Positions 25,332 to 35,037 of a DNA stretch of 64,000 nt are shown piece by piece. The number at the start of each line of letters is the position of its first letter. The stretch's first letter is position 1. Origin of the DNA: CBDCPI01 sp965220245. GTDB taxonomy: Bacteria > Chloroflexota > Dehalococcoidia > Lucifugimonadales > UBA3495. The notes beneath the pieces are model-generated. The model saw only the letters and a list, made by a program, of their open reading frames with translations, did no database searches and had not been told where the DNA came from. The stretch covers positions 1-64,000 of the forward strand of contig CBDCPI010000006.1 in NCBI GenBank assembly GCA_965220245.1. Reading direction: 5' to 3'. The position numbers and the translations under genes were made by a program.

Positions 25332-26574
25332 TGCCCGAATTTCTCAACGTGGCGCCCCCACAGCAAGCGTGGCGTACCCTTTTGAAACATCTGCCGCCCC
25401 CGGTCGCCTCACGGACGCGGCAAGTAGCCACCAACCTTGCCTTGGGAGAGATTACCGCCGCAGCCGTCCACTCCCCCGAGGACTTGCCCGCATTTCCTCG
25501 CTCCACCATGGATGGGTTCTCGGTCCGCGCTGCCGATACCTTCGGCGCTAGCGAGGGGCTGCCGGCCTACTTCACAGTGGTGGGAGAGGTCCCCATGGGC
25601 GCTACCGCCACGGTGAAGCTCGGAATGGGTGAAGCCGACGTAGCCTACACCGGGGGTATGCTGGCCCACGAGGCCGACGCCGTGGTGATGGTGGAGCATA
25701 CCCAGCAGGTGAACGACAACACTATCGAAGTTGTCCGCCCAGTGGCCCCGGGTGAAAACGTGCTGGGGGTGGGCGAGGATGTGCGGCAGGGTGACTTGGT
25801 GCTGCCGGCGGGTCATTTGCTAAGGCCCCAGACCTCGGCGGCCTAATGGCCCTCGGTCTTACCGAGATCAAAGTCCGTTGCCGCCCACGAGTCACCATCA
25901 TCTCCATGGGTGACGAGGTGGCGCCGCCTTGGGATACACCGGACGCTGGTCAGATTCGCGACATTAACACCTACACTTTAGCCGCGTTGGTGAGCCAAGC
26001 CGGCGGCGAGCCTATTACCACTGGTCTGTTACGGGACGACTTCGAGGAGGTGCTGTTGGCCGCCCGCCAGGCGTTGCCGGAAACCGACGTGCTGGTAATT
26101 TCCGCCGGTAGCTCGGTTAGCGCCCGTGACCTGACCGCTGACGTGATTCAGAGCCTGGGTCCGCCCGGAGTCTTGGTCCACGGCTTAGCCCTGCGCCCGG
26201 GTAAACCCGCGATCGGAGGACTGGTGGAAGGCAAACCCGTCTTCGGCCTCCCGGGAAACCCGGTGTCGGCCATGGTCGTGTTTGACTTGTTGGTCAAGCC
26301 CACGCTGCGCTACTTGCGGGGGGAGGCAGACCTCCCGGAAGCGAAGATTGCCGAAGCCCAACTGGCCCAGGAAATCGCATCGGCGCCGGGCCGGGAGGAC
26401 CACGTGCCGGTGCAATTGGTCCGCGATGGCGAGGGGTGGGTAGCCCAGCCGGTGTTTGGTAAATCCGGCCTCATTTACACCCTTATCCGGGCCGATGGTA
26501 TGATTCGGGTGCCTCCGGACGTGAGCGGACTCTACGCCGGCGAACGAGTCCCGGTGAGACTGTTCCACGGATGA
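25331..26574 (+). pseudogene. moeA: MoeA-type molybdopterin molybdotransferase, single-base frameshift
   Basis: Encodes MoeA, which inserts molybdate into adenylylated molybdopterin. Domain order is visible: PAFPRSTMDGFSVRAADTFG (N-terminal), EADAVVMVEHTQQV, then VTIISMGDEVAPPWD and ISAGSSVSARD (MogA-like active site), GKPVFGLPGNPVSAMV, and a C-terminal beta barrel. The reading breaks near 25830: LLRPQTSAA ends at 25846, while the continuation (MALGLTEIKVRCRPRV) is in the next frame. Adding one G after CCCCAG gives LLRPQDLGGLMALGLTEIKV. Either a real mutation or an assembly error. The stop overlaps the next moeA start (ATGA). Confidence 0.82.
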
Positions 26575-28147
26575 GCCACGGGGCGGGCCACCGGCGCTAC
26601 TTCCTCAGCTATATTCCTTTGGAAGAAGCCACCAAGCGCTTCTTCGGCGCTTTGGACGCCGCCAAGGGTCTTTCCCCCATGGCGGGAGAATTTGTCCCGC
26701 TGCCGCAGTCGCAAGGGAGAGTCACCGCCGCGCCGGTTTGGGCCAAGAATTCCTCCCCCATTACGATGCGGCGGCGATGGACGGTATAGCCGTCCGCGCG
26801 GCGGAAACCACCGGGGCCACCGAGACCGCACCGGTTAAGCTGGCCATCGGCGGCCAAGCGGTCTGGGTCGACACCGGAGACCCCATGCCACCGGGGTACG
26901 ACGCCGTGATCATGGTTGAGCATCTGCAACGGCTCGACGAGGAGTTGGTCCAAATCATGGCCCCGGCTGCCCCGTGGCAGCGTGTCCGCCCCTTGGGTGA
27001 GGACATCGTAGCTACCGAGATGGTCTTGCCGGAGAACCACCGGGTCGGCCCGGTGGACCTCTGGGCCTGCGCCGCCGCCAGGATTACGGCCCTGAACGTC
27101 AGAATGCTCCCCAAGGTAGCGATCATTCCCACCGGCAACGAACTGGTGCCGGCCGGCTCTCCCGCCCTCAAGCCTGGGGATATTGTGGAGTTCAATTCGC
27201 TGATGCTCGCGGGCTTGGTCAAAGATTGGGGAGGCGACGCCAGCACCTCTCTGCCAGTGCCCGACGATCCGGAATTGGTCCGACGCGCCGTATCGTCGGC
27301 GCTGCGAGACCACGATGTAGTCATAATCAATGCTGGTTCCTCCGCAGGGTCCGAAGACTACACTGCCGCAGTCCTAGAGGGATTGGGCCAGCTTCTGGTC
27401 CACGGAGTAGCCGTCAGGCCCGGACATCCGGTGGTATTGGGATTGGCGCAAGGAAAACCGGTCATTGGCCTGCCGGGGTACCCCGTCTCGACCGTGCTCA
27501 CCGCCGAGCTGTTCCTCAAGCCTCTGCTGGAGCGAATGCTGGGCTTGGTGTTGGAGAAAATGCCGGTAGTCCGCGCTTCTATCACCCGCAAAGTGCAGTC
27601 GCCCTTGGGTGAGGACGAGTTCCTGCGGGTCAAGCTTGGCCGGGTTGGGGAAAAGCTGGTGGCTACCCCGGTGCAGCGGGGCGCCGGGGTAATTTCCTCC
27701 TTGGTGCGGGCCGACGGCTTGGTGCTCATTCGCCGCTTCTCCGAGGGCCTGGATGCGGGGACTGAGGTTGAGGTGGAACTTCTCCGTTCGTTACAGGCTG
27801 TGGAGAACACCATCGTTGCCATTGGCAGCCATGACCTGACTCTGGACCTGATGGCCAGCTACTTGCGCCGGGTGGGGCAACCAGTCACCGGGCAATCAAC
27901 CTTTCCTCTTCTCACGTCGGCAGCTTGGGCGGTCTCGTTGCCCTGCGCCGGGGTGAGGCCCACCTCGCGGGGTCTCATTTGCTGGACGAGGATACCGGTG
28001 AATATAACCTTTCTTACGTCAGCGCTACCTTCCGGGCACGCCGGTGGTGGTAGTAACCCTGGTGGGACGGGTACAGGGCCTGATCGTTGCACCCGGCAAC
28101 CCCAAGGGGGTCCAGTCTCTTGAGGACTTGCCAAGTACGGGAGTTAG

Positions 28148-29604
28148 TATTACAACGACGGTTGGGATGATAGGATGACGGGGTAGTTGGGGAAGGCTTG
28201 GGCAAGTGAGGCAGGGAAGTGGATGCTGCGGTTTTCGAGCAGGTGTACGGGACCTTTCAGGATTTTCACGCTTACTTCGCTCCGCTGTTTGGCCGCAGGG
28301 AAGCGCGGGACCACAGCCGCCATTACCTCCAGGCTCTCCTGGTACAGTCCGGGGAGCGGCGCAACGCCGAGAATCTGTCGGAGACGGTTCCGGCGTCAGC
28401 CAGGGTGATGCAGCGGTTTCTCGCTGAATCCCCCTGGGATGACGACACAGTCATAGGACGCCTTCAAGAGTACTTGGGACCCCGGCTGGGACATCCGGAT
28501 GCGGTGTGGGTGCTGGACGGCAGCGACTTCCCGAAGCAGGGCAGGAAGTCCGTGGGAGTGGCCCGTCAGTATTGCGGGAGGCTGGGCAAGGTGGCCAGCT
28601 CCAGGCCGGAATGTTCCTCGCCTACGTCAGCCCGCTGGGACGGGCCCTGGTGGACAAACGGCTTTATCTGCCGGAGAGCTGGACCTCGGACCAAGACCGG
28701 TGTGAGGCGGCGGGGGTTCCGGAGGAGAGGCAGGGCTACCAGTCGAAGACCCAATTGGCGCTGAAGATGGTGGAGCGGGCCTTGGAGCGGGGACATCTGA
28801 GGGCCGGATGGGTTGCGGGGGACGACGCCTTCGGGATGTCGCCGTCCTTCCGTGAGGGACTGGCGGCGCTGGGGATGCGCTACGTGCTGGACGTTCCCGG
28901 CGGCACCACGGTCTGGCCGCTGGAGCCAGCCTGGACCAGGCCGGAGCATCAGGGATTCGGGCGTCCCCGCAAACCCAAGTTGCGAGACGGTCAGCGCCGG
29001 ACCATGGAGCAGCGCAGCGATGAATTGCCGGAGGAGGCCTGGCGTGAGATTACGGTGGCCGAGGGAAGCCAGGGTCCCCGCAGCTACCTGTTCAGCGCTC
29101 AGAGGGTGCGTCCAACCAGCAGGCGGAAGCCTGGCGAAATCCACTGGGCCATTTACCGCCGGAACCTGGACGGCAGCGAGCCCCGCTACTACCTGTCCAA
29201 CGATCCGGAGGATACTCCCCTGGAGACCCTGGCATACGTGGGTGGCTCCCGGTGGCGCATAGAAACGGAGTTCGAGACGGAAAAGAGCAACGTGGGGCTG
29301 GACGAGTACGAGACCCGCACCTGGGCGGGATGGCATCATCACGTCGCCCTGTGCCTGCTGGGCGGAGCGTTTCTCCTGAGCCTGCAACAGGCTTGGGGGG
29401 GAAAAGATGCCCCGGATCACGAGACCGCAGGTCTACCGGGTGGTGCGGGAGATGCTGCCCCGGGAACGGTTCGGGCCGGCTGAACTGCTGCGGTGGCTGG
29501 AGGAGACGCAAGAATGCAACGAGCGGGCCAGACACTCCCATGCCAAGCGTCGAGCCGCCCTTCGTGCCTCCCCACACGTCCCTCCTTGAACCGTCGTTGT
29601 AATA
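28148..29604 (+). mobile_element. IS701-family insertion sequence in moeA
   Basis: 1457 bp with ends TATTACAACGACGGTT and its complement, flanked by TTAG (28144-28147 and 29605-29608), matching the YTAR 4-bp target rule of IS701 elements. It interrupts the binding-protein-like part of the second moeA. It shares its ends with the 145-bp MITE in narK, for which it is the likely source of transposase, although its own transposase is frameshifted here. Confidence 0.93.
28219..29589 (+). pseudogene. IS701-family transposase with two frameshifts
   Basis: Start GTG 28219 (VDAAVFEQVYGTFQDFHAYF). The DDE plan is visible: VWVLDGSDFPKQGRKSVGVA (first Asp), LRAGWVAGDDAFGMSPSF (second Asp), RWRIETEFETEKSNVGLDEY (Glu), and the C-terminal MPRITRPQVYRVVREMLPRE. 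The frame slips at about 28597, where one base is missing (VARQYCGRLGKVA continues as QAGMFLAYVSPLG), and again at a run of seven G at 29395-29401 (LLSLQQAWG, then EKMPRITRP). IS701 transposases are normally a single frame, so this copy is probably dead unless these are sequencing errors. Confidence 0.85.
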
Positions 29605-30168
29605 TTAGCTTTGTCAACCGGCAGCGGGGCTCGGGGACTCGGGTCCTTCTGGACTACAACCTGAAGCAAATGGGCCTTGCTTCCGACGAGATCCGCGGCT
29701 ACAGCCGGGAGGAGTACAGCCATCTGGCGGTGGCGGTGGCGGTGGCGGTGGCGGCGGTCAAAGGAGGGTCTGCCGACACCGGCTTGGGGATCATGAGCGC
29801 GGCGAGGGCCCTTGAGGTGGATTTCATACCCTTGTTCAAGGAACGCTACGATCTGGTGGTGCCCCGCGCCTTCTTCGATAGCGATTTGCTCCGGCCCTTG
29901 CGAGAGCTAATGGAAGACCCAACTTCCGCCAAGAAGTAGACGCCATGGGCGGCTACGACACTACCGAGATGGGAAAGGTGGCGGCGGAATTCGGTTAGAA
30001 GAATGCCTGCGAGTAACCCCCCGGTTGCTTAGCTCATATAAGCGCGCCGCCCTTGGTCACTCAGGCAGGGTTACTTTCGGTCGAGGCCATTGATCAGGTT
30101 AACCGGACTTCCGGCTTCGGTAGTGATTGCTATGGCTAGGCTAGCAGTAAGTTTTTGGGAGGTAGGAG

Positions 30169-30633
30169 TTGCGAATCGAGCAAAAATTGTCCGACATGGG
30201 CTTGGAGTTGCCCCCGCAGCTAGCGCCGGTTGCCAATTACGTTTCCTCGGTGCGGACGGGCAACCTGTTGTTCGTCGCCGGACACATTCCCTTTCAACGG
30301 GATGGTACAGTGCTAAATGCTGGCAAGCTGGGCCGAGAAGTGTCGGAAGAACAGGGATACGAAGCGGCCAAACTCACGATGCTTAATTGTTTGTCATCCA
30401 TCAAGGCCGCGCTGGGCGACTTGGACCAAGTGCGCCAGGTTGTAAAGCTGCTGGTGATGGTGAACGCCGACCCGGAGTTCGGGCGGCACTTCATTGTAGG
30501 GAACGGGGCCTCTGACCTGTTAGTGGAGTTGTATGGAGACCAAGGACGTCACGCCCGCTCCGCCGTCGGAATGGGCGGCTTGCCTCTGGGAAGCTGCGTA
30601 GAAATCGAGTTGGTGATCGAAGTTGGTGAGTAG
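30169..30633 (+). CDS. RidA/YjgF-family protein, second type
   Basis: 154 residues of the Rid superfamily, longer than the one at 24942 and of a different subgroup: ANYVSSVRTGNLLFVAGHIP, LNCLSSIKAALGDLDQVRQVVKLLVMVN and ARSAVGMGGLPLGSCVEIELVIEV. In the last motif the Arg of canonical RidA is not at the usual position, so imine deaminase activity is uncertain. The start is TTG 30169, supported by GGGAGGTAGG just upstream. Confidence 0.82.
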   Translation: MRIEQKLSDMGLELPPQLAPVANYVSSVRTGNLLFVAGHIPFQRDGTVLNAGKLGREVSEEQGYEAAKLTMLNCLSSIKAALGDLDQVRQVVKLLVMVNADPEFGRHFIVGNGASDLLVELYGDQGRHARSAVGMGGLPLGSCVEIELVIEVGE

Positions 30634-30855
30634 GTGAGGGTGCGCTAAAAGTTTCACCCCAGGACTGGACTGAGACGAATACTTAATTGTGATACAGTCA
30701 GAAGACTGCCAGCGGTTCTCCGATTCTTCGATGCCTCAAGACCGAGGTAGGGCTGCTTAGAGCGTACTCTCGAGAATTCCTGAGCCTACTCAAGAAGTGT
30801 AGAGCTGGTCCTGGGTGAGCATGTTGGATCATCGAGAGCCGATCTAGGAGTGGAT

Positions 30856-31101
30856 ATGTCTACATACGTTTTTCGCGTCGTAGTAGAGCCTGACGAAGAC
30901 CGGTGGATTGCCTCTTGCCCGTCCCTGGAAAAATATGCGGCGACAACTTGAGGATACAGTATAGAGGAGGCGTTGCAGCATATCCGCGAAGTAATCGAGA
31001 TGGTGCTTCAAGAATTGGTTGAGGACCAGGAACCAGTCCCCGACGATTCTTTAGGAGAGGTGGCGGTGTCTTCCAGCCATCAAGTGGCAATCACTATCTA
31101 A
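30856..31101 (+). pseudogene. HicB-type antitoxin with an in-frame UGA
   Basis: ATG 30856 has AGGAG five bases upstream. The reading STYVFRVVVEPDEDRWIASC and PSLEKYAATT, then TGA at 30949-30951, then GYSIEEALQHIREVIEMVLQ to TAA 31099-31101, is the HicB/UPF0150 fold. The family has Trp at the TGA position (AATTWGYS-like), so this looks like a TGG to TGA change. The intact hicA-like toxin gene follows after 7 bp. A 31-residue product would lack most of the antitoxin. Confidence 0.82.
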
Positions 31102-31108
31102 CTAATCA

Positions 31109-31357
31109 ATGCTGGTCCCGTGGGGCAAGCTTCGCAGCTTATCAGCCCGCGAGATTATTAGTGCACTTTACAGAGATGGATTTGAGCTTAGAAACAGCTC
31201 GGGCAGCCATCAGCGGTTCCGTCACCCCGACGGCCGAAGGGTAACGGTTACGTTTCACAGTCCAGGACAGACCTTTGGCTTGAAGCTGCTCCAGCGGATG
31301 ATTCGTGACCAAGCCAAATGGAACTTAGAAGACCTCAGGAGGCTAGGTCTCCTTTGA
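31109..31357 (+). CDS. HicA-type mRNA interferase toxin
   Basis: 82 residues, intact. The double-stranded-RNA-binding-like HicA fold shows as SAREIISALYRDGFELRNSSG, then SHQRFRHPDGRRVTVTFH with the catalytic His (about 34), and KLLQRMIRDQAKWNLEDLRRL. HicA cleaves mRNA to arrest growth and is neutralised by HicB. Here the upstream antitoxin has a nonsense codon, so either the toxin is attenuated, it is controlled by another HicB, or the stop is read through. Confidence 0.82.
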   Translation: MLVPWGKLRSLSAREIISALYRDGFELRNSSGSHQRFRHPDGRRVTVTFHSPGQTFGLKLLQRMIRDQAKWNLEDLRRLGLL

Positions 31358-31401
31358 TATCCTCCCACTGGGATTGATTGGGCTAAGAAAGTAACCACCA
31401 G

Positions 31402-33144
31402 CTACAACTGCCGGTAGCGGTTTATGATAGGGAGGCGCCGGTCTTTGCCGAAAGCCCGCGGGGTGATTTTTACGCCGGGCGGCGCTTGGCGGCGCTTGTA
31501 CTCGTTGCGGTCAACCAAGCTGATCACCTGCCGCACCACCTGGGGGTCGAAACCCATCTCTACCATTTCTTGGTAGCTGTAGTCTTCCTCGACATAAGCG
31601 CGGACCACCGGGTCCAGCACGTCGTAGGGAGGCAGGCTGTCCTGGTCCAGTTGGTCCTCTTTCAGTTCCGCCGAAGGCGGCTTGTCGATTATGGACTGAG
31701 GAATCGCGTCAGGGGGTGTACCGTGCCGGTTGCGCCACTGGCACAGTTGGTAGACCAGCGTCTTGGGTACGTCTTTAATCACGGCAAAGCCGCCGGCCAT
31801 GTCACCGTAGAGAGTGGCGTAGCCCATAGCCATCTCGCTCTTGTTCCCGGTAGTCAGCACCATCCAGCCGAACTTGTTGGAGATGGTCATCAGCACGTTG
31901 CCGCGAATGCGGGCTTGAACGTTTTCTTCGGCAACGTTGGGCTCGGTGTCTTGGAAGTACGGGTCCAGCATGTCGGCAAAGGCCAAGTGCGCCGGTTCGA
32001 TGGGTACAGTCCAGAGGTCGATGCCCAGGTTGCTGGAAAGCTCCTTGGCGTCGCTGACGCTGCCCTCGGAAGAGTAGCGGGAAGGCATGGCGATGCCGAC
32101 GACGTTGTCCTTACCCAATGCGTCTACCGCAACGGTGGCGGTGAGGGCCGAGTCTATCCCACCGGAAAGCCCGATCATCGCTTTCTTAAAGCCCGACTTC
32201 CCCAGATAGTCCCGAGTCCCCAGCACCAAGGCGTGGTAGACCTCTTCAACTTCGTCCATGCCCGTTACACCGTCCGGTTCGGGCAGCGGCGGGCGTTGCT
32301 TGGAATGAAACCGGGAGACTTGGAGCACCCGGGACCGGCCAATCTCTCGCAGGATGGTTGGGTTCTCTTTTCGGGGCCGAGGGTCGCGCAATCGAGTACG
32401 AAACACCGCCTCGATGTCCAGATCGACTAGGACCAAGGACTCCTGGAAGGCGGGACCCCGGGTTATTACCTCGCCGCTCATGTCGCAGACCACGCTGGCG
32501 CCGTCGAACACCAGCTCGTCTTGGGCCCCCACCGCATTCAGATGGGCCACGAATAGCTCGTTGTCCGCAGCCCTGGTGGCGATCATTTTTTCCCGATAAG
32601 CCCGTTTGCCAGAGTGGAACGGCGAGGCGTTGATGTTTACGATTAGCTCGGCCCCGGCATCCCGCTGGACCGCGATGGGCCCCACCGGGTACCAGACGTC
32701 CTCGCAGATGTTTACCCCTACACCCACCCCGTTGATTACGTACACCGGACAGGTGTCGCCCCGGCGGAAGTAGCGGTCTTCGTCAAATACGCCGTAGTTG
32801 GGTAGGTACATCTTCCGGTAGGTGTCGATAACCTGGCCCTCGTGCCCCAAGGCTGCCGCGTTGGATATGTCATTCGCCAGGTCGACATAGCCCACCACGA
32901 CGGCAATGCCTCGGGCGCTGGCAACCACTTTCTCCATGGCCGCCACGTTGTCACGAAGGAAGGAAGTCTTAAAAAGGAGGTCTTCGGGGGGGTAGCCGGT
33001 GGTAGCCATCTCGGGAAAGGCGATCAGGTCGGCCTGGTACTCTCGGGCCTGCTCCAAGTAAGACAACATCAAAGCGGTATTTCCGGGGATGTCGCCAACC
33101 GTGGTGTTGATTTGGGCCAGAGCCAGCCTAAAGATTCGTGGCAT
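31402..33144 (-). CDS. nadE: Glutamine-dependent NAD+ synthetase
   Basis: 580 residues from ATG 33144 (MPRIFRLALAQINTTVGDI). The N-terminal nitrilase-type glutaminase has Glu in AFPEMATTGYPPEDL, Lys in YRKMYLPNYGVFDEDRYF and Cys in VNICEDVWYP. The C-terminal synthetase has the ATP-pyrophosphatase loop GLSGGIDSALTATVAVDALG and KSEMAMGYATLYGDMAGGF. It converts deamido-NAD+ to NAD+ with glutamine-derived ammonia passed through an internal tunnel. The gene is convergent to hicA with a 44-bp gap. A longer reading to 33231 is possible but its extra residues do not look like the family. Confidence 0.94.
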   Translation of the reverse strand: MPRIFRLALAQINTTVGDIPGNTALMLSYLEQAREYQADLIAFPEMATTGYPPEDLLFKTSFLRDNVAAMEKVVASARGIAVVVGYVDLANDISNAAALGHEGQVIDTYRKMYLPNYGVFDEDRYFRRGDTCPVYVINGVGVGVNICEDVWYPVGPIAVQRDAGAELIVNINASPFHSGKRAYREKMIATRAADNELFVAHLNAVGAQDELVFDGASVVCDMSGEVITRGPAFQESLVLVDLDIEAVFRTRLRDPRPRKENPTILREIGRSRVLQVSRFHSKQRPPLPEPDGVTGMDEVEEVYHALVLGTRDYLGKSGFKKAMIGLSGGIDSALTATVAVDALGKDNVVGIAMPSRYSSEGSVSDAKELSSNLGIDLWTVPIEPAHLAFADMLDPYFQDTEPNVAEENVQARIRGNVLMTISNKFGWMVLTTGNKSEMAMGYATLYGDMAGGFAVIKDVPKTLVYQLCQWRNRHGTPPDAIPQSIIDKPPSAELKEDQLDQDSLPPYDVLDPVVRAYVEEDYSYQEMVEMGFDPQVVRQVISLVDRNEYKRRQAPPGVKITPRAFGKDRRLPIINRYRQL

Positions 33145-33296
33145 AATATTCCACTGGTCCCAGTTCGGCGAAAAGTAATGTGCAAAAGAAACTGATGGAC
33201 CCAGTATAGATGAAAGCCGCCGAGCATACATACCGGGCCCGGTTTATGCCCAGGGTCTTTCAGTTTTCATGTTGGAGTGGTTCAGTAACCCTCTAC

Positions 33297-33402
33297 AACG
33301 TTATTCTGAGGAGCTTGCGACGAAGAATCTAAAGTTTTTCGGCGGCAAAATGGTTGGAATGGGGAGGATTTCAGACCCTTCGCTGCGCTCAGGGTGACAA
33401 CT
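33297..33402. repeat. Dispersed repeat, same family as 7868-7976
   Basis: Contains GTTATTCTGAGGAGC, AAGAATCTAAAGTTTTTC and TTTCAGACCCTTCGCTGCG followed by CTCAGGGTGACA. It fills the middle of the 362-bp gap between nadE and the MFS gene, which otherwise shows nothing recognisable. Confidence 0.72.
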
Positions 33403-33506
33403 GAAAGACCCTGAGTTTATGCCAATGAGTAAGAACATAAGGTGCGACCCAACCTGCCGGTTGGCCGAGGTAGACTTGGCCCGCTTCGGGCCGTGGTTCC
33501 CGTCCG

Positions 33507-34805
33507 ATGGCTAACGGACCGCAGCGCCGCATGGCCGGTGCGGCGCCCTTCTATTACGGGTGGATTGTTCTTGCTGCCGCCGCGCTGAGCAGCTACTCGG
33601 CTAGGCCGCTCATGGCGGCCACCACTTTATCGGTGTTTGTCGTCCCGATGACCGAAGAGTTGGGCTGGTCGCGGGGGTTATTTTCCGGGGCCCTCAGCTT
33701 GGGAGGCCTGGTGGCGGTGGCTGCCTCCCCGGTGGTGGGGCGCTTGATCGACCGGCACGGTTCGGGCGCGGTGGTAGCCGCCGCCTCGGCGCTGATGGGC
33801 CTCTGCGCCGTAGGACTCTCCGCAGTTAGCCAAGCCTGGACGTTCTATGCTCTGTACATTCCGGGCCGTATGCTCTTTGCTAGTCCCTTGGAGCTGGGCA
33901 CGGCCACCGCAGTTAGCAACTGGTTTGTCAGGCGCCGCTCCCTGACTCTGGCCATCCTGGGGGCCTCCCAGGGAACGGGCTTGGCGGCCATGCCGCCGGT
34001 GGTCCAAGTGCTGATCAGTGGTTGGAACTGGCAGACGGCTTGGTTGGCGCTGGGGGTGTACACCATCTGCGTTGGCGTAGTCCCGTCGCTGATGATGGCC
34101 CGCCGCCCCGAGGACTTGGGGCTGGAGGTTGATCCCGCGCCCGCGCCACCACCCGGCCGGGAGATTGGCCCTTCCGGTCTGCCCCAACCTCGCCAAACTG
34201 TGGCGATGGAGCCGAATTTCACCCTTGGGGAGGCGTTCCGCACGCGGGCCTTCTGGCTGTTGGCAGCGTTCTCGGCGGCGGTGTTTATGGCCCAAGGCGG
34301 AGTGGCGCTCCATCAGGCGGCCCACTACATTAACGAGGGTTTGGGACCGGGCGCCGCAGTGGTGATGCCGAGCACCTTCGCGTTGTCTCAGGTGATCGGA
34401 GGGTTCCTGTGGTCCGGTCTGGCAGGCCGGATACCGCTGCGAACTGTCATTTCCTTGGCGGGGCTGTCCGTGGCCTTGGGGGTAGCCGGTACCGGGGCCA
34501 GCTCAACCCTTGGCTGGGGGATACCGGCCGCGGCGGCCTTTGGCGTAGGGATTGGCGGAGCCCACTTGCTGTTGCGCCTGGCATGGGCGGACTACTACGG
34601 ACGGCTGCATTTGGGCAGCATCCGCGGAGTCACTCTATCGGCGCAGATCGGCGGGCAGATGGTCGGGCCGGTTATAGCGGGCCTCGCTTTTGATGCCAGC
34701 GGCGACTATAGCACGGCCTTTTTCGGTCTCGGAGCAATGGTCGCATTGGCGTCGGTGGTGGCGCTGGCAGCCGTGCCGCCCAGGCGGGAGCCCAAGGTCT
34801 TTTAG
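33507..34805 (+). CDS. MFS transporter, monocarboxylate/oxalate-formate type
   Basis: 432 residues with 12 predicted membrane helices: FYYGWIVLAAAALSSYSARP at helix 1, then GRLIDRHGSGAVV (motif A), and the helix 4-5 segment FVRRRSLTLAILGASQGTG. A central loop of about 45 residues is rich in Pro (PAPAPPPG). This pattern matches MCT/OFA-type carriers of carboxylates. The start is ATG 33507 (MANGPQRR); no strong ribosome site. The substrate is inferred from the family only. Confidence 0.85.
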   Translation: MANGPQRRMAGAAPFYYGWIVLAAAALSSYSARPLMAATTLSVFVVPMTEELGWSRGLFSGALSLGGLVAVAASPVVGRLIDRHGSGAVVAAASALMGLCAVGLSAVSQAWTFYALYIPGRMLFASPLELGTATAVSNWFVRRRSLTLAILGASQGTGLAAMPPVVQVLISGWNWQTAWLALGVYTICVGVVPSLMMARRPEDLGLEVDPAPAPPPGREIGPSGLPQPRQTVAMEPNFTLGEAFRTRAFWLLAAFSAAVFMAQGGVALHQAAHYINEGLGPGAAVVMPSTFALSQVIGGFLWSGLAGRIPLRTVISLAGLSVALGVAGTGASSTLGWGIPAAAAFGVGIGGAHLLLRLAWADYYGRLHLGSIRGVTLSAQIGGQMVGPVIAGLAFDASGDYSTAFFGLGAMVALASVVALAAVPPRREPKVF

Positions 34806-34837
34806 TTTTTGGACCTAAGCCTCCCTCCCGCTCACCC

Positions 34838-34990
34838 TGAACCCTGAGCCTGCCGAAGGGCCGTCCACATTAAAGAGAGTCCTTCGACTCCGCTGCGCTT
34901 CGCCTGCCCTGAGCTTGCCGAAGGGCTCAGGATGAGCGGGCGTATGGAGCGCTACGCCCAAGGCCTGTCCTGAGCTTGTCGAAAGAATGA
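34838..34990. repeat. Dispersed CCTGAGCCTGCCGAAGGG-type repeats
   Basis: Tandemly arranged copies and inverted copies of CCTGAGCTTGCCGAAGGGCT and CCTTCGACTCCGCTGCGCTTC fill the convergent gap between the MFS and methyltransferase genes. They can form several hairpins and may serve as a transcription stop, but no U-tract follows. Confidence 0.65.
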
Positions 34991-35037
34991 GCGGTTCCGA
35001 TCAGTGCGCTCACTAACTCGAACAGTTACGGCGCAAG

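Larger units (their letters stand above)
26571..29998 (+). pseudogene. moeA: MoeA fused to a binding-protein-like domain, split by IS701 and several frameshifts
   Basis: A second MoeA (YFLSYIPLEEATKRFFGALD, HYDAAAMDGIAVRAAETTG, IIPTGNELVPAG, GLPGYPVSTVLTAE) extended by a periplasmic-binding-protein-like module (NTIVAIGSHDLTLDLMASYL, LSSSHVGSLGGLVALRRGEA, GLIVAPGNPKGVQSLEDL, NRQRGSGTRVLLDYNLKQMG, YDTTEMGKVAAEFG). That fusion is common in Chloroflexota and archaea and may bind molybdate or tungstate. The frame is lost near 26757, 27875, 28020 and 29917, each repairable by about one base, and the IS701-family element sits at 28148-29604 with a TTAG duplication. A GCGGTG repeat near 29725 also adds residues (VAVAVAVAV). 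Not functional as written. Confidence 0.83.

Noticed and set aside
29395..29401. G7 run as a programmed frameshift in the IS701-family transposase
   Set aside because: IS701 transposases are normally one frame, and a second unrelated break exists upstream at about 28597, so decay or sequencing error is more likely.
30949..30951. UGA recoding (selenocysteine or UGA as Trp) in HicB
   Set aside because: UGA is an ordinary stop for other genes here (for example at 2400-2402 and 56972-56974), and no selenocysteine-type hairpin was recognised. A nonsense mutation is simpler.
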